Of a stretch of DNA of 64,000 nucleotides, positions 31,331 through 42,400 are shown one piece after another. Position numbers and translations under genes: made by a program. The notes below the pieces were generated by a model that was not told the DNA's origin, ran no database searches, and saw nothing but the letters and a program-made list of their open reading frames with translations. Source of the stretch: Trichostrongylus colubriformis (lineage: Eukaryota > Nematoda > Chromadorea > Rhabditida > Trichostrongylidae); NCBI GenBank assembly GCA_963978905.1, contig OZ022259.1, forward strand, positions 24,526,068 to 24,590,067, written 5' to 3'. The number at the start of each line of letters is the position of its first letter. Position 1 is the first letter of the stretch.

Positions 31331-31554
31331 GGTGTATATCATTAGGGCAGAAACGTCGCGTGGCCATGTTCGGCACGCGACGGGATGGTGCGAGCTATGC
31401 GCGCCGTATAGGATGGGTCTTGAAGCGATGATGGTGCTCCTCATTCTAAGCGTAATCGCTTCAGGACTCAAGTAGTACGGCGCGCATAGCTCGCACCATT
31501 CCGTTGCGTGCCGAACACGGCCACGCGACGTATCTGTCCTAATGACATACACCC
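31331..31554. mobile_element. Foldback MITE, family D
   Basis: Left arm GGTGTATATCATTAGGGCAG, CGTGGCCATGTTCGGCACGC and GGTGCGAGCTATGCGCGCCG; right arm is the complement (CGGCGCGCATAGCTCGCACC, GCGTGCCGAACACGGCCACG, TCCTAATGACATACACCC). The loop is about 55 bases (GATGATGGTGCTCCTC). A second copy lies at 60198-60410. Confidence 0.85.
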
Positions 31555-32061
31555 GGGGGAGGGGGGGGGAAAGGCACTCTATTGTGCTCGGTGTCCGGCG
31601 CGCGGCGCTCTTTTCGCATGTGCATTTAGCCTAAGTTTTAGTTTAAAGGGAAGCCCTACCCTCCTCCACCCACTCCTCCCTAAGTTAAGGCTCAGGTAAA
31701 AATACAAGTTGGGTTTTCAAACTGATGATTTGGAAACGCATTGATTGAGAACGACAGTGAGCCCCCCCCCCCCCCCCCCCCCCCGTTCAACTGCGTTATT
31801 CCTATGCAGATAGTGTGAATGATCAGCAAGTGGAATTGGTGCAACCTGTAGGTGCAAAAGTATCAGACACGACTAATTTCCGATAAGGAAAGCCATTTAT
31901 TGTGAAATTCACGAGCATTTCCTCCTTTGTCTTTATCTCTTTATCCTGATCTCTGTACTTTATGGCAAAGCTCAATGAGGACCGCAGTTGTCAGAATATA
32001 GCAATTCTGCGACTTAGCGACTTTGAGATGTTATTGTCGCGCTTCGCACGCCATACTTCAT

Positions 32062-32286
32062 CTGCTTCGGCAGCCGTCAGACTTCGCGATTTTGCGATTT
32101 TGTGATTCTGCGATTCCGCGACCTTGTGGCGTCGCGCTTTCGCGGCCGTAGGCCGCCATCAGAACCTGCGATTTTGCGGCGTCGCCCTTTCGCACGCGAT
32201 AGTACGATCTTGAGATTGTGTAGTACAGCAACTTTGCGTGCGAAAGTGCGACGTCGCAAAATCGCAAAATCGCTAGGTTCAAAGGC
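32062..32286. mobile_element. MITE family I, copy 2
   Basis: Left end CAGCCGTCAGACTTCGCGAT, right end AAAATCGCAAAATCGC. The inside repeats the CGCGATTTTGCGA theme and contains a nested inverted CGGCCGTAGGCCG. Related to 16700-16862 and 36210-36366. Confidence 0.65.
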
Positions 32287-32299
32287 ACCAGTAGGGGTA

Positions 32300-33355
32300 A
32301 GGGAAAACTGAAATCTGGGAGTATATGTTCTCTGAAACGAGATTTCTACTTCAGAAGAGGTCACATGTGATGCAAATCGCATTAAAAAACGCGGCTTGGG
32401 GTCTTATGACGACCCCGCAGCTCGGCATGCCATTATGCCGTTATGCGGCGGGGGAGGGGCGGGACAACAATCGCGGCCGGCTGGTTCAGACTCTGGCCTG
32501 TTTTCAGTCCACTCCGGCTAGAGACGCAGAGGCGAGAGAGAGAGAAGGGGGATTTTCGGGTTCCTATTTCTCGGTTTGTTTGCCGTTTTATGTCGTTCTT
32601 TCTCTACTGTTATATTTCTGAGCACCTCTACTTTCGTAATCCCGCAATTTGCCAAATTTACCCCTACCGGTGTCTTTGAGGACGGCCTCATAGGTGATAT
32701 TTGCAGCAGTGCTTGCAAAAGTGTTCGCGTAGCTACTGCTACGAATGCTCTGAAGGAGCGAAAGGGCGTGAGCCAAATGTCTAGGCTCCACCCCCATTTG
32801 TACAGTCTTGCGGTGATTTTATGAGATGACAAAGGTCATTATGTTTATCACAATCTAGGGTTTTTGAGGGTGACGTGTACAACGAGACATCCTGGCAATT
32901 TCAACGCTGTGTATTCCCAGTCGCTTCTTACTAGTGGTTGTATGATACTAGACCCCAGTTATGATTTGTCACACCATGTTCCGAATAAAAAATTTCATGA
33001 AAGGCATACGCTGGCAAAGAATGCGCGTTGTGACGCGTGCATATGCGTTGCGTGTGCTTGACTGCACAAATCGATAATTGTCCTAATTAACTGAAATACG
33101 TTCATTCACCATTTTTCAAGGCATCTGATCTTGTTAGTCAAGTTGCTTTTTTCACGGATAAAGCTATAGGTTTCGATGGTTCTCACGAGCTTTGTGTAAT
33201 AAACTCCAAACTGCTAACACATATAGTCAAACACTCACCAGATTATTTCTTAGAAATCTTAGATTCCTGATTCTCTCATCCACATAATGGATCGCTCCTT
33301 TTTGTCAGATATCGGTTTAACGCTAACTGTGAATGGGACTTCTGGAAATGCACTA
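32300..33355. other. Intergenic, no supported gene
   Basis: Overlapping frames of 65-105 codons occur on both strands at 32320-32840 without recognisable domains or splice partners. Upstream, a long poly-C run lies at about 31763-31784. Confidence 0.5.
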
Positions 33356-33359
33356 CATA

Positions 33360-33585
33360 AGGCCGCGGTCATACTTTGCACACACGTTATTTCACGTCGG
33401 TGTCGAATTTGTATCTTGGCACAGTGCCATACTATGCCATATTAGAATTCGAACTCGTGGGCTCTCGCCACGAATACTATACCGTAGTGGGGTTGGGTCG
33501 AGCGTTTTGCAAACGGAGAGCGTTGTCACACTGACGCCGAGACCTGCGGTGCCGTCGTCGGTGTGCAAAGTATGACCGGGGCCTA
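33360..33585. mobile_element. TIR MITE, family B
   Basis: Left AGGCCGCGGTCATACTTTGC, right GCAAAGTATGACCGGGGCCT: near-perfect inverted termini. The core shares GGTTGGGTCGAGCGTTTTGC (complement) with 11935-12125 and 21327-21532. Confidence 0.8.
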
Positions 33586-33663
33586 ACGGCGCCGCGCAAA
33601 CTATACAACACACCCTGTTTCGGCGATCGCAATTACGTAGCGCAGGCTTTAGTTAGATTTCGC

Positions 33664-33904
33664 GTCAAATAAAGTCGGGGGGGGGGGGGGGGGGGGGGGG
33701 AGACGCAACTTTGCGTCGACGTTCCACCCACGTCAAAGCTTCTTTCCCTCCCTAGCCTTAGGTTAAAGCAGATGAGACCTATGCTTTGACGTATGCTTTT
33801 TTATGTGGAAGGAGGAGATATCAATTTCAGCCTAAGCCTAGGGAGGGAAAGGAGTTTCGACGTCGACGCAAAGTTGCGTCTCCCTCCCCTACTTTAAATG
33901 ACCC
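33664..33904. mobile_element. Palindromic MITE, family E, copy 1
   Basis: The ends GTCAAATAAAGTCGGGGG and CCCCTACTTTAAATGACCC are inverted, as are the inner arms GACGCAACTTTGCGTCGACG / CGTCGACGCAAAGTTGCGTC and CTTTCCCTCCCTAGCCTTAG / CTAAGCCTAGGGAGGGAAAG. A poly-G tract of about 23 bases sits in the left arm (33678-33700). A sibling lies at 35668-35886. Confidence 0.85.
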
Positions 33905-33963
33905 TAGATTTCCTTTCGGCCGCGATTTTGTATGACACACTATTCCATTTGTTCAAATATACT

Positions 33964-34684
33964 GAAGTCAAGGCGCTCATGTACTATGAGGGTGGCACTC
34001 AAAAACACATTTGAAAGTGCAATAGAGAATTAATTCCACTACAGATCTTCAAAACATTTAATATTAACATGTCCGATTGTCATTAGGGTGTTTTTATTTT
34101 AAAATGTCGAAAGTAAATAAACAAACAAAAACCAGCCTGCCATTGATGATCTCCCGTGTGTGAAGTGTCCCCCCACCCCCCCAAGGCTTAGGCTAAATGG
34201 TTGGTCCTAGTTCGCGCGCACTTCCTCGTATCGCCAAAAATCAGCGTGCAACATTATAAAAAAACGTTGTGAAGTGGGAGTGAAAGTTGTTCTGTCAGGA
34301 TAGTGGCGCGGCGTGTGTCGAGCGCGCACCTTCTATGAACACGGCGTAACCTGTAAAGACTAATCACATTTATTTTATTGTTTCTTTTTTTGTTCTCTGG
34401 GTTTTTTATGCGTGTGTGCTCTAGTATTATGTTTTTTTGATGTGTTAGAAGATATTAAGATATCAGTGCAAACCGGGGAATGTGGTTTTTGCCTAAGCCT
34501 TGAGGGGGAAGGAGCTTTGGAATGGGTGAATATTTTTTAGTGTAGCAAATATTTCTTTCATCCTTCTTTTGGTTGAGGACACTCCTAGCAGCTCCTTCTT
34601 AACCTCTCAGGGTGAGGAAAAAAATCCACTTCTTAGAAGTTGTTCTTGAGTGCCACCCCCATAGTACATGAGCGCCGAAGTCAA
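33964..34684. mobile_element. TIR element of about 0.7 kb, transposase absent
   Basis: AAGTCAAGGCGCTCATGTAC then TATGAGGGTGGCACTCAA at the left pairs with TTGAGTGCCACCCCCATAGT then ACATGAGCGCCGAAGTC at the right. A smaller inverted pair (CAAGGCTTAGGCTAAA / GCCTAAGCCTTG, about 34180-34512) is nested inside and resembles the arms of family E. No transposase frame is seen. Confidence 0.8.
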
Positions 34685-34689
34685 TTTTG

Positions 34690-35660
34690 TAATTGTTCCA
34701 CCGCAAAAAAAGCAGAACAACTATCTTTGCTCCAAAAAAACCAGTAATTCGTGAAAATAATGCGATTTGCTGAAGTTCTATGTTAACCATCGCTACAAAC
34801 TCTAATTTTGTAAACGCAATTTTTCGAAACGGTTTTCCAGATTACTATTACGGGCGGTTCTCTTTCTAGTGTCATTTGATCTACACGCGGTGACTGCGGC
34901 GTGGTTTGAGTGCGCATTTGTCAAAAAATCGCTCCCTAATTTATCAGATTTTTCTATTCGCTGAGTAACAGTTCAATTAATTGAAGCTGCTGATAAGCCT
35001 ATCTGCCTTGTCGTTCTGTTTGTTCACTATCTGTTTTCTGATCGTTCGAGCTACTTGATGTGAGTAGGAGGAAAATTATAGATAACGTAGAGCGTAAACG
35101 AGTTGCGGTCCCATCATACACATGAAGCAATCTTTTTTGAGCCAGTTCATTTTTTCGTTTTTGTGATTATGGTAAACAAAATTGAAACTTGAATTTCGCT
35201 TGTTGGAGAATATAGTCAGGCCATAGTGTTGGTGAATTTATAAAGTGAGCAGCGGATTTTTTTGCGCCTTTTGTGATTGGAGATTTGTGTGTTGTTTTAA
35301 TGACCTCCCTATTTGTTTGTTATAATGACTTCTCTATTTGCTTTGGGTAATGAAGTGCATGTTGAAACAAGTATCCTAGTATTTTTTTTTAAAATACTTT
35401 AACGCTTTCGTCTAAAAATCTTTTTGAAAAAAAAACTGAAAGAGATAAGGATGTATTTTTGGATGCGGGGGGGGGGTGCGGGGGACTACAGAAGTGGTTG
35501 AGCAGTATGGTTCAACGAAAATCGGAGACAAATTACACGCCGTGATGTTGCTCCTCTGATCTATACAGCACCATCAGTTTTCATTTGAATACTGCCACCA
35601 TGTCCATTCAACAGCTTTCACTGTGTTCTTTATTCATGTTAATTACGCATGGATATTATC
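34690..35660. other. Intergenic, A+T-rich, no supported gene
   Basis: No linked exons or repeats are seen. T-rich stretches are common and a poly-G run (GCGGGGGGGGG type) lies at about 35466-35484. Confidence 0.5.
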
Positions 35661-35667
35661 TCGTTGC

Positions 35668-35886
35668 GGGTCAAATAAAGTCGGGGGGACGCATAATTTT
35701 CACCGACGTCAAGGCTTCTTTCCCTCCCTAGGCTTGGGCTAAAGCAGATGAGACCTATGCTTTGACAGATGCTTTTTCAAGAGGGGATATCAATTTTAGC
35801 CTAAGCCTAGGGGGGAAAGGAGTTTCGACGTCGACGCAAAGTTTGCGTCTCCCCCCCCCCCCTCTCCCCACGACTTTATTTGACCC
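35668..35886. mobile_element. Palindromic MITE, family E, copy 2
   Basis: Same structure as 33664-33904: GGGTCAAATAAAGTCGGGGG at the left and CGACTTTATTTGACCC at the right. The middle has GCAGATGAGACCTATGCTTT in both copies. A poly-C tract lies in the right arm. The termini are better preserved than in copy 1. Confidence 0.85.
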
Positions 35887-36209
35887 CTCGTTGCTGATTA
35901 TTTGCTGCTATCACACTATTCTCTTTCGGCCAATCCCCTTGAGCAAGTACTCGAGATAGGTGAAGATGGGTGTTTTTTCATTCCCGGCTTCTTTTGTTAC
36001 TGACAGCATTAGCGCCAATTTTAAATCTCAACCGCAGAAATCGGTGACCAGTGATCGTATGTGAACAGCACTATTTGATTGGTGCATAACTATTAGGGGT
36101 TTTTACAATAAGGTTAATTTCATATCGAAGCCCAAGAGTTGTGCATCAAACGAGTAGATCTGAATCAGTGGTATCACCTGTAGTAGATCTTTGAACTGGA
36201 ACAGTCAGA

Positions 36210-36366
36210 CCGCCGTCACACTTCGCAATTTCGCGATTTGCGACTGTCGATGCTGCTGTGTCACGGCTTGAAGTTTCGGCAGTGCAAGCTCGCAGTTTTG
36301 CGTGCGGAAGTGCTACGCCGCAAAAACGCTAATCGCAAAATCGCGTAGCCTTATGGCGGCCTTAAG
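36210..36366. mobile_element. MITE family I, copy 3, just upstream of a gene
   Basis: Left AGACCGCCGTCACACTTCGC, right ATCGCAAAATCGCGTAGCC then TTATGGCGGCCTTAAG. It ends about 33 bases before the presumed trans-splice acceptor of the LOTUS-like gene, so it lies in that gene's outron or promoter-proximal region. Confidence 0.7.
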
Positions 36367-36390
36367 CCGCTGTTATTTGACTATGGAATA

Positions 36391-36400
36391 TTGGTTTCAG
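36391..36400 (+). promoter_or_regulatory. Probable trans-splice acceptor of the LOTUS-like gene
   Basis: TTGGTTTCAG ends at 36400, 37 bases upstream of the ATG at 36438, with no upstream exon in frame. This is the expected position for spliced-leader addition in a nematode. Confidence 0.5.
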
Positions 36401-36437
36401 CTTCATTTTGGAAAAGCGCGCGACGTCCACACTCAGA

Positions 36438-39400
36438 ATGGGAGACGAACATCTGCGACGATGTGTGTTGGAGGAACTTCGCAAAGCTCAAGGAGGATCG
36501 CTGTTGCCCGAAGAATTGTACGAACGATGCGGTGGAGTGAAAGCGACAAATCTGAGTATAGATGCATTTATGTTAGTACTATTTCCGTCGCGGTGGTTAG
36601 GCACAGTTGTCGTTGGGTGCATATTATTAGGACAGGATTTTGCAACGCTACGAGAGGCGAGGGATGCGGTGCATATGATAGGACGCCGTATGCAGTTCAT
36701 GGCTGACGCGGCGGTTACCGTGTCCTACACCTTATTTTAAGCGTGCGACAATATAATCTTCTTAGGTCCCAACTACACACGGCCCACCTAGCTGTACGCG
36801 TCGCTCGCCTGTCAGCCGCGTTGCGAAATCCTGTGCTAAGGGTACACATAGCGATTCTGGGCCATGTATTGCGCTGTTGAGACGCAGGGTAATGTTCTAA
36901 AATGAAATTAACAATTAGAGTAGGAATGGATCCCTAGAAAATATCGTGCTTAATTTTCCAGTTTGGATAAAAGTTGTAGATATCTTTGAGTGCGCGTGTG
37001 AGGCTAGGTATAGACAATTATTCTACTCGCAGAGCTATGAAGGGGTTGGTTTTCCGAAGTGAGAGAACGATGTTGACTCCTGTTTACAAGTAGCACTCGT
37101 CAGTGATTCACATAACCCCGTTCAGCTTTACGAATATTTCTTTAGTCCCTTCGTTGCACTTTTTTATTCACGTGTTATTGCATTGGGTTAGGCAGAGCAG
37201 TAGCTTGATGTCATGGATAATGGGGTTTTTAGCAATTAATTTTACATAGTCAGAACAATTTTTTCAACGCAACTCTGATTTATTCCTTTCTTTTATGGTA
37301 ATCTCGACAAATTAAGGGCATTTGTTGGACAACACTGTTCACGGGCTGTAAAGGCGATTTACGATGCTGGTGATGAGAATAGTCTCCCTAGGTAAGTTCG
37401 TTTATGCAGCACGATGAATTAATTATTGAATTTGGCTATTACTTTTGAAGATTCGAGAAGTACATAAACAAGTTACAGGTATGCTCTACATGTTGATTCT
37501 TCACGAAAAACTGGTTCCCTCAAAAGAAGAGCAGTTAGGTCTCAAAGCCAATCGAGCTCTCGCGGTGGTACACCGGATGCTGCTAATATTCGCTTCAATC
37601 CTCGCACGGTGAGTGAAACGCTAGCGAACTCGATGTTAGTTAGAGTGATCTTCGCCTGAAATAAATTATCAAACGCTGCAATTTATCGAGAATCGAGTAC
37701 TTCCATGCTTTGTGTTCGAACATCAATTTTCTAGGAGGGCTTTTCAATCTTCTGTCACATTGTACGGAGATTATCGTCAAGTTCTTCCGACGGAACCATC
37801 AACTGGAATGTGATAAGGAACCAGTATAGGTATGCGCCTTGCTTTCAGTGCCATACTCCAAAACAGTTTTTGTTACTCTTACTTTGCCTCAGCTTGCTTA
37901 CTTTTCTATGAAATAACCTCCACCATCATTGCGGCACGGTTTCAGAAAGGAAACAGGACGACATCTCAATGCTGAGGAGTTAAACTCCATGTGTGGAACT
38001 TTTGGCATGACAAAGTGAGTTAACTTTTCCCTGCTGCTAGTTTCTTCTTGTCAATTTTTCTCTCCCGAATTTTTTTTTTCCAGACACACCCTCCTAAGTA
38101 ACCAGCTGTCATCTGTTGTGGAGATTCTAGACAGCCGTGGACAGATTTTGAGGCCAGCGTCCCCCTTCAATCCAAAAACGCCCAGTCCAACATCTTCTCG
38201 TTCGCGTTCTTCTGGTTTGTCAGGAAAGGTGTCCACTAAATTAGAAAAGAATGCAGTATTTTGTAGATGAGCAGCTCTCGCCTGTTCTAGGAGCCGCAGT
38301 TGATATCGGTCACAGCGATTCCATCCAGGTGGGTATTATAGGGCATGTAATAAGCAATTTTGATAGATGGAATGAATGAGATTAGGTTTAATAGATCAGC
38401 TGAAGAGTTTTCTATATATACGCTAGCTTCCCTCATTCTGAATTTTATTAGTTTTGTGTTTCTTTATTTTCAGGAAACTGCACGACGTCAGCACATTGTA
38501 GAGCAGCTGAGAAAAAACGGAGTGTACGTGGATGAGAACGGTCGAACACTTCTTTCCAAGGAAGGCAGTCCTCCTGCAGGTCATGTGTGGGAGCCGAATG
38601 GTGACGAGTTGAAAGTAACTTATTAGTTAGCCTTTGCTTCTTTAATTATCGTGAGTATGCTGGTGCCCGTGATGGAAGTATTTGGCAATTCATGGTCCAG
38701 TAATCTTTCAGCCCTAAGATGAACTAGATATTAGTGAGTGCCAAAAAAAGTAATTTTTCCTCCTTTTCAACTACTTGTCTGACGAAGTATTTCCATCTCC
38801 ATATTTAAGCACACACTTCATACTATCACTAGAATCTGAGAGAGCCTTCTGCACGAACAGGATCGGGAGCTACTCCCGAGTGCACATGATGTGTCACCCC
38901 AACACGGCAAACCCGAGATTTCGTCACTCTCGTTTACAAGCTTGCTAAGGTCCGTTCACTCTGGGCTGTGAGGGGATTCATATTGGGTGGTGCACTTTAG
39001 TTTTCCGCTTTTTTCATGCTCCCAACATCCTTCGTTTCCAAGAATCAAAACGCTTCACTTCCACTGGAAACTCAGGGGGGTTTGAGGTATGGACAATGAC
39101 AATTCAGATGTCCATAGCACCGTTGTCCGAGCAGCAAGGGCTCTGTGAACCTTCCATGGACCGAAGGGCTCCCTGTGTTTTGTATATTTGGCGGATATGA
39201 GTTATGAGCAAAATTACTCTTTTTGGCACCCCTGTATATCAGTGTCGTTTTCATCATAGGATGAGTTTTCGGTCTCACGTATATGACTCCAGCGCTCTAC
39301 TTTCCTTCAAACGTTGTATAGACCTGACTTTTTTTAAATATGGAAAGTATTTAATTGTTTACAAACTTGATAACTCTCACGATCTTTTCAAGCACCTGTT

Positions 39401-42400
39401 TATTAATTTAAAATGGAATCTGGATTCGTTTCATTTGAATTTTTGAATCCTTGAGTAATAAGAAAAGCTTTCTGAGATAGGTAGTTACATGTTTCTATAA
39501 CGAATGTAGTCTTTGTTTGTCACGGTCGTTGCTCTTTTTTAAAGAAAACTATAAAGCAGTATAATGCTAGGTTTGCTCCTCTGGATCTCCCGATCAGCGT
39601 GTTACTTTCGAATCTGCCAATACATCGTTTGTGTCTGTTGGTCAAGTTCTAGAGACAAGCGGCGAAGGTGAATATGTAACAGGGGATGATGCGGTAAGCT
39701 CTCTGTGAATGTTAATCTTTTCCATAATAGTCTGAGCACGTGACCATCGTGAACGTTTAGAGCCCTGAAAGTGATGTTTCACTCAATTTTTCTAACGATC
39801 CTTCGGTTCGTGATAATTCTCCAGGACGTACGCATGAGATCACACTGTGCAATATTGATGAGTCTGTTGTGCATCAAGAGGAGGAAGAGGTGATTTCGAG
39901 TAGTTTCGTTTGGAGTTTGGTGATGATTGCACTATCTATTCGTTTACAGAAATAGCACTTAGAACTCTTTGAATAAGTGAGATGCTGTGAGTTGATCTTT
40001 CAGAATTCTGATCATCACCTTGGCGAGGCGATTGTTATCGAACGTGATCACAACATGTATGAAGATGAAGATGTCAAAGCTGACCGAAGCAGCTCGATAA
40101 GAGAAGAGGCTCAAGCCAATGATCTGAAAAAGGATGGTGGTGGCAGTGGGTTGGGCTCCGGAAATAGTAGTCCACATATGGAGGAATCATTTGTGAGAAA
40201 GTCTGATGAAGTCGTCGTCGAAAGCAGTGATGTTGAGCATAAGAATGAATCTTGTGAAATCAGTCTCATTGAAGAATCAGAGCCTGATCAGGAAACTTGT
40301 ATGGTGACTCCGAATTTACGCAGCACGGAATCTGAGCGCTCTGGCGATTCATATTATCTTCCTGGAACAGAGAAGAAGGTCTTTATTCCTTATGCGTCGA
40401 CCACTAATGATGAAGATAATGTTTTCGAGGAGGATAATTTTGATCCCCCAGAAAAAACTGTAGGACGTCTACAGGTTCTTCACTGCACTGGTGAACTTGA
40501 AAAGGTGCCTCTCGAGAGAAAGGAATCAGAGCCGGAGCCTGTTGCGCTTGCCACACCCGTGAAGGAGCGGATTATGATGTTTGAACATGGAAATGAGATG
40601 GACATTGATGATGTGCTTCCACATGAGTCTGCTCTTCCAGAAGAAGAAGCTTCTCTGCATGTGAAGGAGCAAGTTGATAAATTTGAACACTTGCATGAAG
40701 AGGAATCAAGCGACGCACTGGGCCAATTCGACGAGGAAGAAGTCGTAGGAAGTGTGCATGTAATGGAGACTGTGCATGATCTTGAAAAATCGGATCGTTT
40801 TGATGGAGAAGAGATGAATGGCGCTGTGCTTGGTCAGTTCCATGAAAATGAGCTCGTAAAAAACGTGCATGTACTGGAAACAGTGCATGATCTTGAGAAA
40901 GCTGAACATCATCAAAAGGAAGCCTTGAATGAGTCCGCACTGGGGCAATTTAATGAAAATGAGCTCGTAGAAAACGTCCACGTAATGGAGACTGTTCAAG
41001 ATTTCGAGAAAACCGCTTCGAAGTCGGAATCGGCAGCTGTTGATCATGCAGTGGAAGTGTTGCCATCGAAGGCTCATGTACAAGAGACAGTTCATTGCCT
41101 GGAACATGAACTTGATCGTTCCATGCCAGTGTGTGATGAATACGTCAATATTGTATGCCATCGACAAGATGCTGGGGATGCTTCCATGGCTGGGATCCTT
41201 GATGATGAGGTGGTTACTTTTATGGCTCTTTATAGATTTGCGAACACTTCGAACAGCCGATTATCTTTTTTCTGTTTAGAGTGTCCCGAATAGCGAAGAA
41301 ATGGCTGTAGATGTGGTCTGTCATATGTCACGCCAAGGTGTGTTTTTCGTTAATGTTTTATTTGGAGTTTCTTATCCTCTGAGTTGTGCGAACACTAAAA
41401 GGGATGTTACAAGTTTACACCACGATATAGCAATGAAGGAACTTTTTTCATGGGCCTTTCACAAGCGCTTGAGCATGGAAGCATTTTGAGAGCAAATGCC
41501 TCGTTCTGTAGACGAGATGAGGCCAGGGGTCCCATCGCAGTATGAGCTAACTAATCAGAGGTGTAATATGTTTTTTATTCATTCAGAAGAAATTCCGTTT
41601 TGGTGACATTTCCTGGCGACGTTTAGCTTATAATTTAGCGATTTAGTTGCAGGAACGGCTTCACTTGAGTTATTGTTTTGAAAGGCTTCATTTGGTGATA
41701 CACATGGGGATTGCCTATCCATGAGGGATCGTTACGTGGAATTCTCAAGAAGGGATTGAAAGCGTATGGATGGGGAGAACCGTGGAAATAGTGAAGCATG
41801 TATCGTGTTTTACGCTTTTATACTTTTCTCCAGCCACACAAATTTCATGGTTCCGCTTATTCCACAATTTCTCGAATGGAATGTATGTAATTTCTCGGAT
41901 GTAGATTTACCTATTCCGCTAGTTCAAATCTCTGCAGCTATGAACACTGCCTGAGGCTGTCAGTTTTCAGATGCGGCAGCTACTAAGACTGTGACAGTAA
42001 GTGTTGGAGACACGGTAACCGACCACTATGGTAACTTGGAAAAGGTAATTTTGGATTGTTTTGTGACATTGAATTCAATGTTTTTAGATGTTCTTCAGTT
42101 TTCGATGGGTAACTTTGAGAGTTCTTGCAACTTACCCTTTTTCGTGAATTTTTAACTTTAAGGAGCATGAACCATCAAATGCACAAAGCACTCAGATCGT
42201 TGTTGTTGATGTGAATCCTTGCGTGGAGAAGCCCAGATTAAAGGTTTATCTCTTGAATCTACTATGTTTCTATTTATTCGTTTGTTTATTCTATCATTTC
42301 CTTGTTGATATTGTTATTGTCTGACAATCTCCTCAAACTGTTTACATATTTTGTGAGTGATCCTACGATGACTTCGAAACCATTTATTGGAAGTACCGCA

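Noticed and set aside
38215..38266. Reading through to the in-frame TGA near 38268
   Set aside because: Splicing a 52-base intron (GTTTGT to TTTTGTAG) restores phase with the next exons; read-through would truncate the protein.
38615..38626. Stop codon TAG at 38624 as the end of a short gene
   Set aside because: GAGTTGAAA|GTAACT is a good donor and the exon at 39598 joins in phase and continues the protein.
40572..41167. Minus-strand frames opposite exon 11
   Set aside because: They are shadows of a long repeat-bearing plus-strand exon with strong coding signal and correct splice phases.
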